DNA of 64,000 nucleotides from Isoetes taiwanensis (Eukaryota; Streptophyta; Lycopodiopsida; Isoetales; Isoetaceae). Positions 1 to 10,191 of this stretch are shown piece after piece. The stretch covers positions 10,252,101 through 10,316,100 of the forward strand of contig JAJEKV010000015.1 of the NCBI GenBank assembly GCA_021234155.1, read 5' to 3'. Each line of letters begins with the position of its first letter. Positions within the stretch are counted from its first letter, which is position 1. A program made the translations under genes and the position numbers. The notes beneath the pieces are model-generated. The model made no database searches. It was not told the DNA's origin and worked only from the letters and a program-made list of their open reading frames with translations.

Positions 1-1014
1 CAGAGAACCTGTTTCTTCTGTAGCTGCTTAGGCTTAGTAGACTTCCTCTTACGTCTACTGGATTCCCCGATCTCTAAAGGCTGCTCACAACAGGAACCAC
101 TACTGTATCTGGTACTACGGTTTCAGGTACAACCGTCACAGGTACTGCAGCTACCTCTTGTATAATGATATTTTCTGCGATTTGAGCTGTCACAGGGACC
201 TGGACAGGGACACCCTGGTACATAACATTCAGGGGTTGGAATACATTCTGAACAGGAACAGGAACATTCTGGACAGGCACATCCTCATCTTTCCCAGCAT
301 CCTGATGGTCATCCTCATGGGGCTTAGCATTCTCATTGTCAGCTCCAAGCAAGTCTGGCCCCTGGTTTACATCCACCGATCCAACTTCTGGCACTCTACG
401 AGGAAGTCCGGTAATGTAATCTATCTCATTAACCAGCAGAGACAATGTACCTATTGTTGGCGACAAAGAAGCCATCAACCTGGGCCACACGACGAAGGAA
501 TGGAGTGCCTCAAGCAAGTTGTCAGCTTCTATCGAAGGAACAGGCAACTGCGTGTCTGATGCAACTACTACATCGACGTTAACGACGATGCACATCAGGC
601 ACATGAACTCCATGACAGACAGATGCCTGCACAAAAGTTCCTTCTCTGACTAAATGGCCAGCAGAGAACAGGTAAACACGCCTTGGCTCGAAAGGTATGT
701 CTCTAAAAATCTCCTCTGCCCCATTGGCAACATTCTGAACTACAGTGTCCAGACCTGCTTGATGAATGTTTTCTGGCTCGGAAGACTGAGCTCTGTTCTG
801 GTTGTTAGAAGCACTGACATAGTTAGTGGCGCTGCCCTCGATCTTGCCCATCATGTGTGCGCCCAGACAACGCCTTCTCTTCTGTTCTTTGGTTGCTGGG
901 ATTGTTAGATCCGGCATTACCGCTATTCTGTGCCATTGTCTCTGAACTGTAATGCAACAAATGAGTGGACAAGATTGATAAATATGCAATGTAATGTCTT
1001 AGAACAAATATCAA
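1..1014 (-). pseudogene. Unrecognised reading frames, gene C of the left block, open to the window edge
   Basis: Reading leftwards from about 1014 or 989, two overlapping frames (989-579 and 634-74) together give about 300 residues that I do not recognise. The first part is polar (Asn/Gln/Ser-rich, with a basic KRRR patch). The second part has a moderately hydrophobic start, an Asp/Glu/His-rich stretch and a long low-complexity run of Val-Pro-Val-Gln type. The frames join only by a shift near 620-640. A further shift near 75-90 would expose a strongly basic tail (RRKRK type) running off the left edge. This is either a decayed gene or one with exons I cannot place. The ATG at 1014 or 989 lies 40-200 bp downstream, in transcription order, of the palindrome array at 1052-1187, the same arrangement as the gene starting at 2810. 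Confidence 0.4.
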
Positions 1015-1051
1015 AAGCAGACAACATCGATAACAAAGATAATTATATAAA

Positions 1052-1187
1052 GAGTACCGTTGCTACCGTGCGAACACCGCAAAGGATGGCCACGGAAACC
1101 AAATGTTTTCGCACCGTGGCCACGGTACGAATAGCAGTTAGTTGTAAGCACAGACAACAGCGTTTTCGCACCGTGGCCACGGTACGA
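1052..1187. repeat. Palindrome array 1: three 22-bp units at exact 57-bp spacing
   Basis: Units start at 1052, 1109 and 1166. The second and third contain GCACCGTGGCCACGGT followed by ACGA (near-perfect palindrome); the first is degenerate but in register. The two spacers are 35 bp each and differ in sequence. The same unit and the same 57-bp period occur at 2925-3060. The array lies between the stop of the 1289-2810 gene and the starts at 1014/989. Confidence 0.8.
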
Positions 1188-1288
1188 GTAAAATAGAAGC
1201 GTAAAACAAATCAAAATGAAACTGAAGTTTATGTTCGATATAACAAGAATAGAGATTTAAAACAAGTCTTTGCATTAATTAACAATGG

Positions 1289-2810
1289 TTACAACTTCAT
1301 TTTCTTAGAAACATGTAAGTCATCGGACACTTCGACTTCTTCCAATTCGGACTCCTGCAGACCAGCATCCAATAGGTACATAAGGCGAGGAATCTGGGGC
1401 TCCCTCTCTTCCCAAGTCAGTCGAATTGTAGCCTTATCCACGCCGGACAAGGCCAATGCAGCTCTATTGGCAGCCATAAAATACATACTAAAGCCACCAA
1501 AAACATGCGTGGCGATATCTCTCCTAACAGCCACTACTCGATCAGAATTGGCAGATAATGGGATGTGACTACCAATCAACGAGAGGGCCTTCAGTTTCAA
1601 AACCTCTTCAGGTCCATATGGGCTGTACTTAGAATGGAACACAATGATCTCTCCCTTATAAAGGTAGCCCATATAGTGGGCAATACCTGCATCTCTGCCA
1701 AGGGTAACTCTGTCATGTCTGGCGCAAAAATCGTCCACAAAAATCTCCTGCGCAATAAACAATCGTTCTTAGGCACTTAACAAAATAAGCAAACTTATGG
1801 TAGCTTACCTGCACTTCATCAGATGCAATAACCCCTTTGGTAGAAATGTTGATGGACGACCTGGAAGAGCTTGATTCGCTCTTGGATACTTGTTTTGCAC
1901 TATCTTTAGCTTCTGATGAACTCGCCTCGAACTTTACTTCTGAGACTTCCTTCAAGCCCATTTATGCCATCTCCAGAACTCTATTAAAAGCATTCTCAGG
2001 AGCTATTGAAGTTCCATCATAGGTTAAGAGATCGTGCAGCTCCCTAAGCACTTCCGGCTCGAAGTCAATGAAGTCGTCTAGACCAACAACGAAAGCATAG
2101 ATTTGTCCAAGGACCTCATCTTCCCTCAAACCAGTAATGGAAGATATATCGTGGAGAAGAAGATAGTCCTTCCCTCCTATATTAACTGGCAAGGCTTCCG
2201 TGACACCCCATCTATCAAGATTCTCTTCATGTTCGTCTACGTCTTCATCCTCGTCCTCGTCGAGCTTTTCCACCAGTTCCTGCTCTTTCTCTGCATCAAA
2301 TACCTCCTCTACAGGTGACTGAGGTTCTGCAATAGCCTTCACCTGTGGTTCTTCCCTATCTGTTGGTGGAACCGTATATATCATGTAAGTAGCAAACATG
2401 ATGTCAATTGGATATAAATTATCCTTCCCATCCTTCTCACATAAGTCGGTTGGTAGTCTCTTGAACGACCTTCGAACCTTATCATGGTCACCTTTGGGAA
2501 AAAGCTTCAGAAAGGACTTTAGACTCAATACAATCTTCCCAGTCGAGGGAGAATGACGCGCTTCAGTTTCTGCCACGGCCATGAAGCTCTGAATGTACTG
2601 ACCATACACATCAATATGTTTGTTAGCCTCAGAGATTATATCTACCGTTAGGCAGAAGTTATTGTCGACTACAGTGGCGTCTACCGGGTTTTCAGGCTGT
2701 TGAGCAAACTCATCTGGGTGTGACAGCCGATGCTCTGCTTCCTTCCTGACGATCTGGTCATACCATGCCTGGAACTGTTCCCAAGCTTTCTCTGACCTGT
2801 CGTTTGACAT
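1289..2810 (-). pseudogene. Unrecognised two-exon gene B with one internal stop
   Basis: Exon 1 runs 2810-1809 and exon 2 runs 1747-1289. The intron (1808-1748, 61 nt) has a GTAAGC donor and a GCGCAG acceptor and keeps phase 0. The joined frame is 486 codons long except for a TAA at 1964-1962 (codon 283), after which the same frame continues with ATG. The first 150 residues are mixed alpha-helical in character, followed by a Glu/Asp-rich stretch (around residues 180-205), then a more hydrophobic block, a Ser-rich linker, and a second-exon block of about 150 residues ending in a Lys-rich tail (SKKMKL). I find no family I can name. The single clean stop in an otherwise open spliced frame suggests recent inactivation, two separate frames, or a sequence error. 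It shares orientation and the upstream palindrome arrangement with its left neighbour. Confidence 0.5.
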
Positions 2811-2924
2811 TGCGGAATTGTAGCGCCTCCTTTAGTGCAATAAAAAACCTGATCGCCTAATTGTAAGTGTCTGCGTGCTCACGGCGCGAAACTAAAATGT
2901 TTAAGTGTCCTGATGAGGAATATG

Positions 2925-3060
2925 TCGCACCGTGGCCACGGTGCGAAACAAATATAAACGCCAAAGGCAATAATACGTTCTTCGCACCGTGGCCACGGTG
3001 CAAAACTATACAACACGACTACACAAACTCCACATGTTTCGCACGGTGGCCACGGTGCTG
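2925..3060. repeat. Palindrome array 2: three 22-bp units at exact 57-bp spacing
   Basis: Units start at 2925, 2982 and 3039. The first is a perfect 22-bp palindrome centred on GCACCGTGGCCACGGTGC; the others carry one to four changes. The two 35-bp spacers differ from each other and from those of array 1. The array lies 115-250 bp upstream of the ATG at 2810 on the minus strand. Because each unit is palindromic and 57 is divisible by 3, both strands read an APWPRC-like peptide every 19 codons; I regard that as a by-product. Confidence 0.85.
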
Positions 3061-3149
3061 ACTTTGCAAAAGGATATAAGTTATTGGCAAACAACACTGG
3101 GATTTGAACCCAGTAACACCATTGTTATTTATTTGTTTAACTGTTTTCA

Positions 3150-4348
3150 CTAAGAAAGTACAACAGGAGGCATACAGAGCTTTGTTGTATACAACTCTTC
3201 CCTACGTTTTCCTATCTTGACACCATCCACCAAAAAATGGAAGACTTTTAAGTCACATTCTGATTCCAAAATAATTCTTACATCAAATAAAGACCATGCT
3301 TCTTCGACTTTTAAGGTTTTAAACAATTGACCACTTTTAAAGATAGAAATGTCAATGACCGCAGAATGGGTACCATCAGCATCGTCTTGTTCCACCGGAG
3401 CCCACGTCCATCTGCTCCCTTCTTTTACTTCCCTCCATCTTCTGTATTTGAAGGTAATGTAAACTGTTTGCTTTCGAATACAATACCTGATTCAAACGCT
3501 TTCTTTCTTTATCCTGCAATGTACCTTCTCAACTCCTTCATGCAGACGGGATGACCATTCATCACATAAAATGTCATCCAGAAACAACTGACAATCACTT
3601 ACAGTAAACATTTTTGACGTCTTCTTGACATTCTCGACATTCTTAAACAACGCAATAAACATATCGATGGGTACATTTACTTTCACGTGTCCACAGACTC
3701 CACCTTTCTCCTTCAAAGCGCTGAAAATTTCTTGTGACAATTTCAGCTTGGCAAGAAACAGAGAACTGGAATCCATTGGGCAGGAACTAAACTGTGATAA
3801 TGGGGGCAATGGTAAGTCCACAATTTTGCCTTTCCGAGGATAATACTCATATCTTAAGAACCAAATCCCCCTTTCCCGCAGCTGCACTTCTGTTTGACCT
3901 TCAAAAAGCAAGGATCCAATATCATAATAGAAAGCACGGAAGATGCTTGTGATAGAACTCGATGGTTCCAGGTCCAGCACATCGGAAATACAGAGCCCTG
4001 AGATACCAGAAACCCAATTAGTTGATTTCTTCAAAATATAATGAATGACGGATTAGCACAGATATAATGAAACTCACAATTAGTACGAAGCTCAGGGAAA
4101 TTACGTCGAGATCTTATCTTTTCTTTTCTCATGTCTGTCGGTGTGTATAGGTGTCTGACCTTGATATATACTTCCCCTCTCACCTCGAACACGACAACAA
4201 TAGCCTTCCAATGGCATGAAATAACATTTCTCCTGCCTTTGATCACCCGGTGAGGACCTCTGAGTGGCGGTCGGATTGTAATGAAGCTTCCAAGAAATAT
4301 ATTGAAGCAGCCGAAATCATTCTCAGCTGTGACAGAGGTAATCTCCAT
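3150..4348 (-). CDS. Unrecognised multi-exon gene A
   Basis: Start ATG at 4348. Exon 1 (4348-4078) ends at a GTGAGT donor, and exon 2 begins at 3997 after TATCTCAG. Joining them restores the frame (split codon TGG) and gives 248 codons to a possible donor at 3525 (GAGAAG/GTAC). A last reading frame at 3395-3150 ends with a stop near the palindrome array, but I could not fix its acceptor in phase. The protein begins with about 70 residues rich in beta-branched and aromatic residues, then a basic helix (MRKEKIRSRR). Exon 2 has alternating hydrophobic and charged segments with no membrane span or signal peptide. I do not recognise the family. A TATA-like box lies about 135 bp upstream of the ATG, which supports a real transcription unit, either host or part of an unknown mobile element. 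Confidence 0.5.
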
Positions 4349-4481
4349 CTGAAATGAACTGGCAAAATAATTAGATCAAACAGTCTGAATCAAATGAGCT
4401 CGCAGAACTAGAAGGATTGAAAGCATTAGCAAACCTGGATGGAGAGGCGCGAAAAGACGGGCCGTTGAGGAAGGGGGGGTA

Positions 4482-4487
4482 CTTATA
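4482..4487 (-). promoter_or_regulatory. TATA-like box of gene A
   Basis: The minus strand reads TATAAG at 4487-4482, in a GC-rich setting and about 135 bp upstream of the ATG at 4348. This fits a start site near 4455. It is a motif match only. Confidence 0.4.
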
Positions 4488-4515
4488 GACACCCCAACAT
4501 TTGGGCGGTAATTCA

Positions 4516-4550
4516 GGGCGGGAATAATTTGTAATTATTGCTTCCCGCCC
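4516..4550. promoter_or_regulatory. Inverted pair of E2F-like boxes
   Basis: GGGCGGGAA at 4516-4524 faces TTCCCGCCC at 4542-4550, a perfect inverted repeat with an AT-rich 17-bp loop. GGCGGGAA/TTCCCGCC resembles the E2F site (TTTSSCGC). It lies 30-65 bp upstream of the TATA-like box of gene A. Function is inferred. Confidence 0.35.
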
Positions 4551-4679
4551 ACCGAACCTCCAGGGCAGGTAGGTAAGGATAATGCCGAACCTGTACCTTG
4601 ATGACACCTGGCATGGGAAGGCAGGCATGGATGAAGAAAAGCCTGTACGCGCTCGCTGGGACAACAAGTGATCCCAAAA

Positions 4680-5440
4680 AAACTCTAATGATTGTGATCT
4701 AAATGATTGTTATTATCTAGGGGCTCAATACTAATAATGGAAGACTCCTTTATCTCTTTTTCCAGTAAGTAAACCATACGAAAAACTTACTAGCATACAT
4801 TCATCCATGTCAAGACTTGCATGAGAGAAAGAGGTAACAATGAAGTAGCATCATAAGATTTCATTGATTCACATGAACAACCAAGGTTCACCTTGAGTAT
4901 GCTAGATCCTTGGGGCAAACGGAAAATCCAAATAGCATTAGAGAGTCTATAGGGCAGATAGTACTGCTACTGCACAATACATGTCTAATGTTCTAATCTA
5001 GGTACCTAGCACATATTTAATACAAGGATACTGTCGATATAACACATCACATCGTGCGATTCATTGGAAGCATATACCCTGGTATACTTTGCTTCTTTAT
5101 GATCAATCCCAGTGGTAGTCTTTAGGACATTAACAGAAATTGATCAGTTGGTGTAAGTAAGTTTTTCAGAGCACCATAAGTAACGTATAATATTACGTTT
5201 TCTTCTGGGTTCTGAGAACACAACATGGATAGTTGATGAGGAAGAGCTATGACAAATGATATTAGATCAATGCAGATGTCACATCTATGCTTGTGGAAGG
5301 TGGTTTCAGAGGGGGCCATAAGGTAGGATAGCTTAAAATTATGCAAAGATATATTGAACCCAGGTGCAAGGCTTGTGAACAAATATGCTAATCAAATGTG
5401 GTCGTACACACGCCACCCTAATGATGACGACCCCCATCTA
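4680..5440. other. Intergenic stretch, nothing recognised
   Basis: AT-rich spacer between the divergent promoter regions of gene A (minus) and the recombinase-like gene (plus). I see no coding signal, repeat or RNA gene here. Confidence 0.5.
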
Positions 5441-5446
5441 ATACTC

Positions 5447-5518
5447 CACGTGACCATGTTCCCCACCTAGGGACACGTGCTCTACCGAATCTACCTTGCT
5501 GACCTGTCAGCACACGTG
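5447..5518 (+). promoter_or_regulatory. Cluster of three G-box (CACGTG) motifs
   Basis: CACGTG occurs at 5447-5452, 5474-5479 and 5513-5518. The last is embedded in ACACGTGGC, the form typical of ABRE/G-box elements bound by bZIP or bHLH factors. They precede a pyrimidine-rich leader (about 5580-5830) of the gene that starts at 6024. Confidence 0.5.
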
Positions 5519-5885
5519 GCATCCTACATGGCACCCACTTACGTTTGCTCATCATCAAATGGCATTGACATAGTGCGTTTTTTTTTTCCTTCCTTCGAGC
5601 ACCACCTCCATTCTCTTTGCTTGCTATTTCTATACTTCCCCATTTTGTTTCCGGCAGCAAAGTTGGTTCTCAGTTCGGAGCATTTGGGTCATCTGATTTC
5701 GTACTCTGGTTTTGTTCTCTGTACTTTAAAACCACCTTCTTTTTCCTGTTTCCCTCCTCGTTGTACCTTTGTTTTTATCCATTTCTTGCGCTTTTCGCTT
5801 TCTTTCGATTATAGAAATCGATCGCCATGCTTTGGCATTTTTTTCTGCTTATGATGGCTCTCCGTTGATCAAAGCCTCCCCGATG

Positions 5886-5988
5886 GTATGTTCTTTCCAA
5901 TGCCATGCTGCTGGAATGGTCATTTCTATGAATCTTTATTCATGTTATGATGTACATGTATTGATCCTTGTGAAAAATTATTTTTCAG
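5886..5988 (+). other. Probable 5'-UTR intron of the recombinase-like gene
   Basis: A GTATGT donor follows CCGATG at 5885, and a T-rich tract ending TTTTTCAG closes at 5988, 35 bp before the ATG at 6024. The flanking leader holds only very short upstream frames. This is inferred from splice consensus alone. Confidence 0.45.
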
Positions 5989-6023
5989 CTGAAGTTCATT
6001 CTTGTAGACATTAGCCAATACTT

Positions 6024-9000
6024 ATGGCAGAAATACACCCCTTTAATGGGCATCTACAGTTAAGTAGCTGTAACAGGGGAAGCATTGTAAGATCCCAGAC
6101 AACTACGACTGATCCACTCAAGGATCATAATGCTATAGGTCATGAAAGACGCAATATTTTTGACGAGGAAGATTTTTTCAAACGTGATAGATTAGTTCTA
6201 AGAAGGCCTATCAAACGTCCCAAGTTTGAGGATGATACCATAAATGCTTCTGCAACTCCAAGCAGGGACTTGGATATGTCTACTGTATCAAATTTCCCTT
6301 CCACCTTAGGGTTTTCGCAAAACGGTAATGGTGATATGCCATCATTACCTGACATAAGTGGTCCTGTTGAACATCTCCATGTGCATACTCTTTTTGAAAC
6401 GTCTTCAAATGATTGTCTACAACCCCTTAATGGATGTTTTACATCTGACCGAGGTGGAAATGCAGAAGCTCATCAACAGGAACAAAGGTTTCTTCCTTTG
6501 ACAGAGCTAAATATTGTGGAGGTGATTACAGAGCTAGAAGAATTGCGTCAAAAGAATGCCCAATTAGAGAAAGAGAAAGCTGAACTTTTGGGCATTTTGT
6601 CCACATTGAAACCTAAAATGAGTGATGGAGAGCCTCTTCTAAAGGACGTGGTTGAAAAATCTGACCTGGTATGTAGTCCTTCTAAAGCATTTCACTTCAT
6701 TTCATTTCGTTTTAAGATGCATTCATGTAAGGTATGTAAGGACCACACATCAGTATTTGTGCCTGTTTTTGAAGTTTGTAATATGGTCTATCATTAAGAC
6801 ATGTCAAATGGTTTCAACAGAATAATAAAGATCAAAGATTTGATGGCAACTGCAAAGTCAAGCAAGAGGAGCTACAAATGGATGAGACAGAACCAAGATA
6901 TCCTGATCAAAAACCTAGTGTTGTGACATGGATGAGCCAAGAAATTCAGACAATGGAGTTTGAAAAGGCAAAGAGGGAAATATCTGATAGGGATCAGTCA
7001 TCAGATAATGATGATAGTGGAGAAGGTGAGTACGATTGTGCTAACAAACCCGATGATGAGGATGATGGAGAGAATTTGGATAATGAAAAACTGCATATTT
7101 ATGATCCAAAATACAGGAAACATGGCATGGAACCAAATGCAATGCCGACGGGCTGCAGTAGGGGCGTTAATTCAGACCTCAATAAGGCAGGTGAGAACCA
7201 GAGAACTGATGCAGTTTCAAACATATGCCAGAATTTAGTGTTTGAAAATGGATTGACAGAAGCTATCCATGAAACAAAGGCATCTACACATGACATATCT
7301 GTAAATGGGAGCAACTCTCTCCTGAAGCATAATTTTGGATCTGACAATGCGCCATACAGAGGACTTGGGGTTTTTGCATCACATAACAAGAAGGCGCCAA
7401 AAGCAGCATTCTGTCCTAAAGAAGTAAAGAGGATTATGGAATCAGGATTACTTACTCTTAAGAATGCTCAATCACATACAATGAGGAAAATTATTGTTTT
7501 TGCATCTCTTGGAATACGACATGGTTGTGAAGACTTATATGAGCTTGATTATAATAACTTTTCCATTGTTAAACGAGGCGAGGCATATGTGTCTCCACAG
7601 CAACCTGGAGTGAGTCCTGATACTTCTGGTTTCATATCCATGGCATGCATATTTCTGTTATCAACTGATTGACATGCTTTGGAGCTCCAGATTTTCTAAA
7701 ACATACTTGTTTTTCTTATAAATCTATGCAGGAACATGTACTGTATGAGCATCCTGGCGTGCGCCGTAAGATATTTTATCCGAATCGCCAGAATCCAGTT
7801 TTATGTCCAGTCCGTATTCTAGATGAGGAAGAGACAATGCGCCCTTCAGGTCCCAGCTGTCCATCATGTCTATTTCTGTGCATCAAATATGGGGGCAGGA
7901 CTCGAAATCTTCCTCAAAATGAGTACGGATTATGCTCTTTCAAAAAGCTTCTTTATTTCTAATATAGGGAAACGTTTCATCTTCTTGATCCTTTCTATAC
8001 TCCTTCAATTGATCACTGGAATTAATTTAACAATCAATTTTTGAGAAGGAAACAAAATAGTGGGGCATGGAAACTGTTAGACCTACTTGCGATGATGTAC
8101 CTATGCATTGAAAATAGTAGTGTCAACATGTCTGTTATTTTAGCATAATGGAATTAGCAAATGTCGGTCAAGTTGTTCCCTCTGGTTGTTGCTTAATACA
8201 TTGTTTAAGTTGCAAAATGTAGAGCATTGGACTTAGGTTTCTTCCTAAATTTTTTAGACTTAGTTTTTCCCTAAATTTGTATACACACACTCTGAGTGTT
8301 TCATGGATGCATATGCGAAATGGATCATGGATGTTGTTCTTGACGCCCTCCCTCATTATTCCTTCTCTCAGTTGATACATCATTATTTGGTCATAACTTG
8401 GACATCCGTTTCTACAGATATGTACGGCAAAGAATGGGAAGAAATAAGTTGAAGTCCTTTGGTCCATTAATGTGTCAAATGGCACTATTGATGAATATTC
8501 GTACTGGAAGTTTCTTCTTCAAAGCATTGGGTATAACCTTGCTATTCATGGCAGGATTCCCTGATGATCTTGTGCGTAAGGAAACCAAATATCGGAACCT
8601 TGATCTTCTTCAAAAGTATTACAGGTCATGATGATGCTTGAGATAAAGTATCATAAATGCATTTAATCTGGCAACATCTGTGATATTTGTGCAGCTGCAT
8701 TATAGAAAGGCAACTCCTCACCAACGTTTCTTGGTTATTTTTTTGTCATTTTTCTTGTCAATCCTTCCCATCAAGATTTGTCTTTTTGTTTGGTTATAAT
8801 GAGGATAAAAAGATACACTGCCATATGATAACTCACATGCTACTTTTTCTTGTCTCAGATCAGATGAGGATGCTAAAGATGAACAGTTGTTTCATCCTTA
8901 TACTCCTTTGCTTTCCCAGGTGAATATTTGTTGTAAAAATGTTCTTAGCCATTTGTTTTATATGTTAAATTTTAAGTATTTTCTCCTTCCAGGCTTTAAT

Positions 9001-9466
9001 GTCCGTGTCCGTGCCTGATTCATTGAAGCAGCTTCCTTCTACTGGAAAGGTGACAGGGAAGAAGCAGCCCTTTATTTTAAGCAAGCCTCCATCCTCACAG
9101 ACACGTTTTCTTCCTCCAATGTCTGCAAAGTTAAAACAGATTGGGTTCTCTCATGTTCCAACGATGGCATCTATGCCTTTCCCACCACCTGCATATGGGT
9201 TATATTCTTCTCACCCTCCTAACCAAGGTCCTAGCGCATTTTCTCCCATGCCATGGACAGCAAACCCTTTTGTACCATTCGCTTATCCCTTCCCCTATTC
9301 TTCTCCTTATGGACCTCCCTATGCTGGAAATCCTTTCTATCCTCCAACACATGTGCCGTCAAATTTGACGAATGGGAACACAATACAAGATAGTGATGAT
9401 TCAGATACCAGCTCAGGAACTGACCAGACTGGTTCAACTGCAGATGAAGGTAGCTCAGAAGGTTAA
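6024..9466 (+). CDS. Domesticated Crypton/DUF3504-like tyrosine-recombinase-fold protein, 788 residues, six exons
   Basis: Exons are 6024-6668, 6821-7609, 7732-7922, 8418-8624, 8859-8919 and 8993-9466; all introns are GT-AG and all joins keep frame. Residues 167-195 form a leucine zipper (V167, L174, L181, L188, L195). An acidic, disordered region follows (about 255-300). A recombinase-like core spans about 410-612. It has GIRHG with R448 where tyrosine recombinases keep the first catalytic Arg. It also has the NPxLCPV and (V)RQRMGRNKL blocks seen in DUF3504/Crypton proteins, and a C-terminal GITLLFMAGFP...LQKYYR block. Where active enzymes have H-x-x-R this protein has F574-x-x-K577; the later His is Y600; the nucleophile Tyr seems kept (Y609). 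The last 155 residues are rich in Pro, Tyr, Phe and Ser with an acidic end. I infer a nuclear, DNA-binding, catalytically dead protein. The fold assignment rests on motif order read by eye. Confidence 0.75.
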
Positions 9467-9780
9467 ATTATTTGGGTTACTAGAATGCAGCCCGGAGCTT
9501 TTTTGGCACAACATAGGTTGAAGATGGTTATGGCTTGTTTCTGTATCTGCATTTCATACAGAAATTATGCACAATCATTTGCAGCACGCAAAGAGTCATG
9601 AATGAAAACGCTACCACTTGAATAAGTCGAGGTCTATGGGCCAATCCAATCCCAGAGTCTATTCGGATGTTTCTATCAGATGCATTGATTATGGCTTTCT
9701 TTTCCATGACCATTGGTTGATCACAAACGTAGCTTGGATATTGTTCTAATGGCATCAATGCAATGCACGATTCGTACGAA
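9467..9780 (+). other. 3' flank of the recombinase-like gene
   Basis: Untranslated sequence after the stop at 9466, ending at the first repeat arm. No canonical AATAAA is seen; a TTTAATAAA lies inside the adjoining repeat at 9791. Nothing else is recognised. Confidence 0.35.
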
Positions 9781-10188
9781 CTAGCCTCACTTTAATAAAC
9801 GTCAGGGTCATCTTCGGGTCAATGAAGGTCCTTGGGGTCAAAATTAAAACCTTCAAAAGACTCCAAATTATTGAAATTTATGTATATGGGTAAATTAATC
9901 AGTGTTGGGAAAACACTTTAGGTCCCATCGGAAAATTTCCTATGGTTATTTTGACTAGTAGGATATCTTATGTTTAGAGCTAGAATTTTCTAGTGTTCCT
10001 CGGACTTTGCCCAACATTGGTAATTTTCTTGCCGTAGAGATTCCAGCTAGTAAAACTTTGAGAGGGGCCATAGAAGCTGGAAAGTTGTGAACCTTCAAAG
10101 ACTCCAAATGTTGAAGGTTTTAATTTTGACTCCAAGGACCTTTATTGACCGAAGATGACCCTGACGTTTATTAAAGTGAGGCTAATTC
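9781..10188. mobile_element. Foldback/MITE-like element with about 75-bp inverted arms
   Basis: The left arm (9781-9853, beginning CTAGCCTCACTTTAATAAAC) is the near-exact reverse complement of the right arm (10113-10188, ending GTGAGGCTAA). The interior contains a 105-bp segment that recurs at 11128-11232. No coding sequence is present. I could not find a clean target duplication, so the class is open. Confidence 0.65.
9888..9992 (+). repeat. 105-bp direct repeat, copy 1
   Basis: Matches 11128-11232 without indels (about 7 mismatches in 105). Each copy begins GGGTAA and ends AGAATTTTCTA. Confidence 0.8.
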
Positions 10189-10191
10189 CGT

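Noticed and set aside
1052-3060. CRISPR array
   Set aside because: Repeat-spacer geometry is similar, but there are only three units per array, the repeats are palindromic, no cas-like gene is present and the setting is plant nuclear DNA. I report it as a palindrome array.
2867-3097. Small proteins with an APWPRC repeat every 19 residues on both strands
   Set aside because: They arise automatically from a palindrome repeated at a multiple of three; there is no start context or composition to support coding.
3060-3140. tRNA gene
   Set aside because: Only a T-arm-like stem-loop is present; no D-arm, anticodon stem or acceptor pairing can be formed on either strand.
5477-5854. Hydrophobic 125-residue frame upstream of the recombinase-like gene
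   Set aside because: It reads a pyrimidine-rich leader, which gives Phe/Leu/Ser-rich peptides by composition; no conserved motif.
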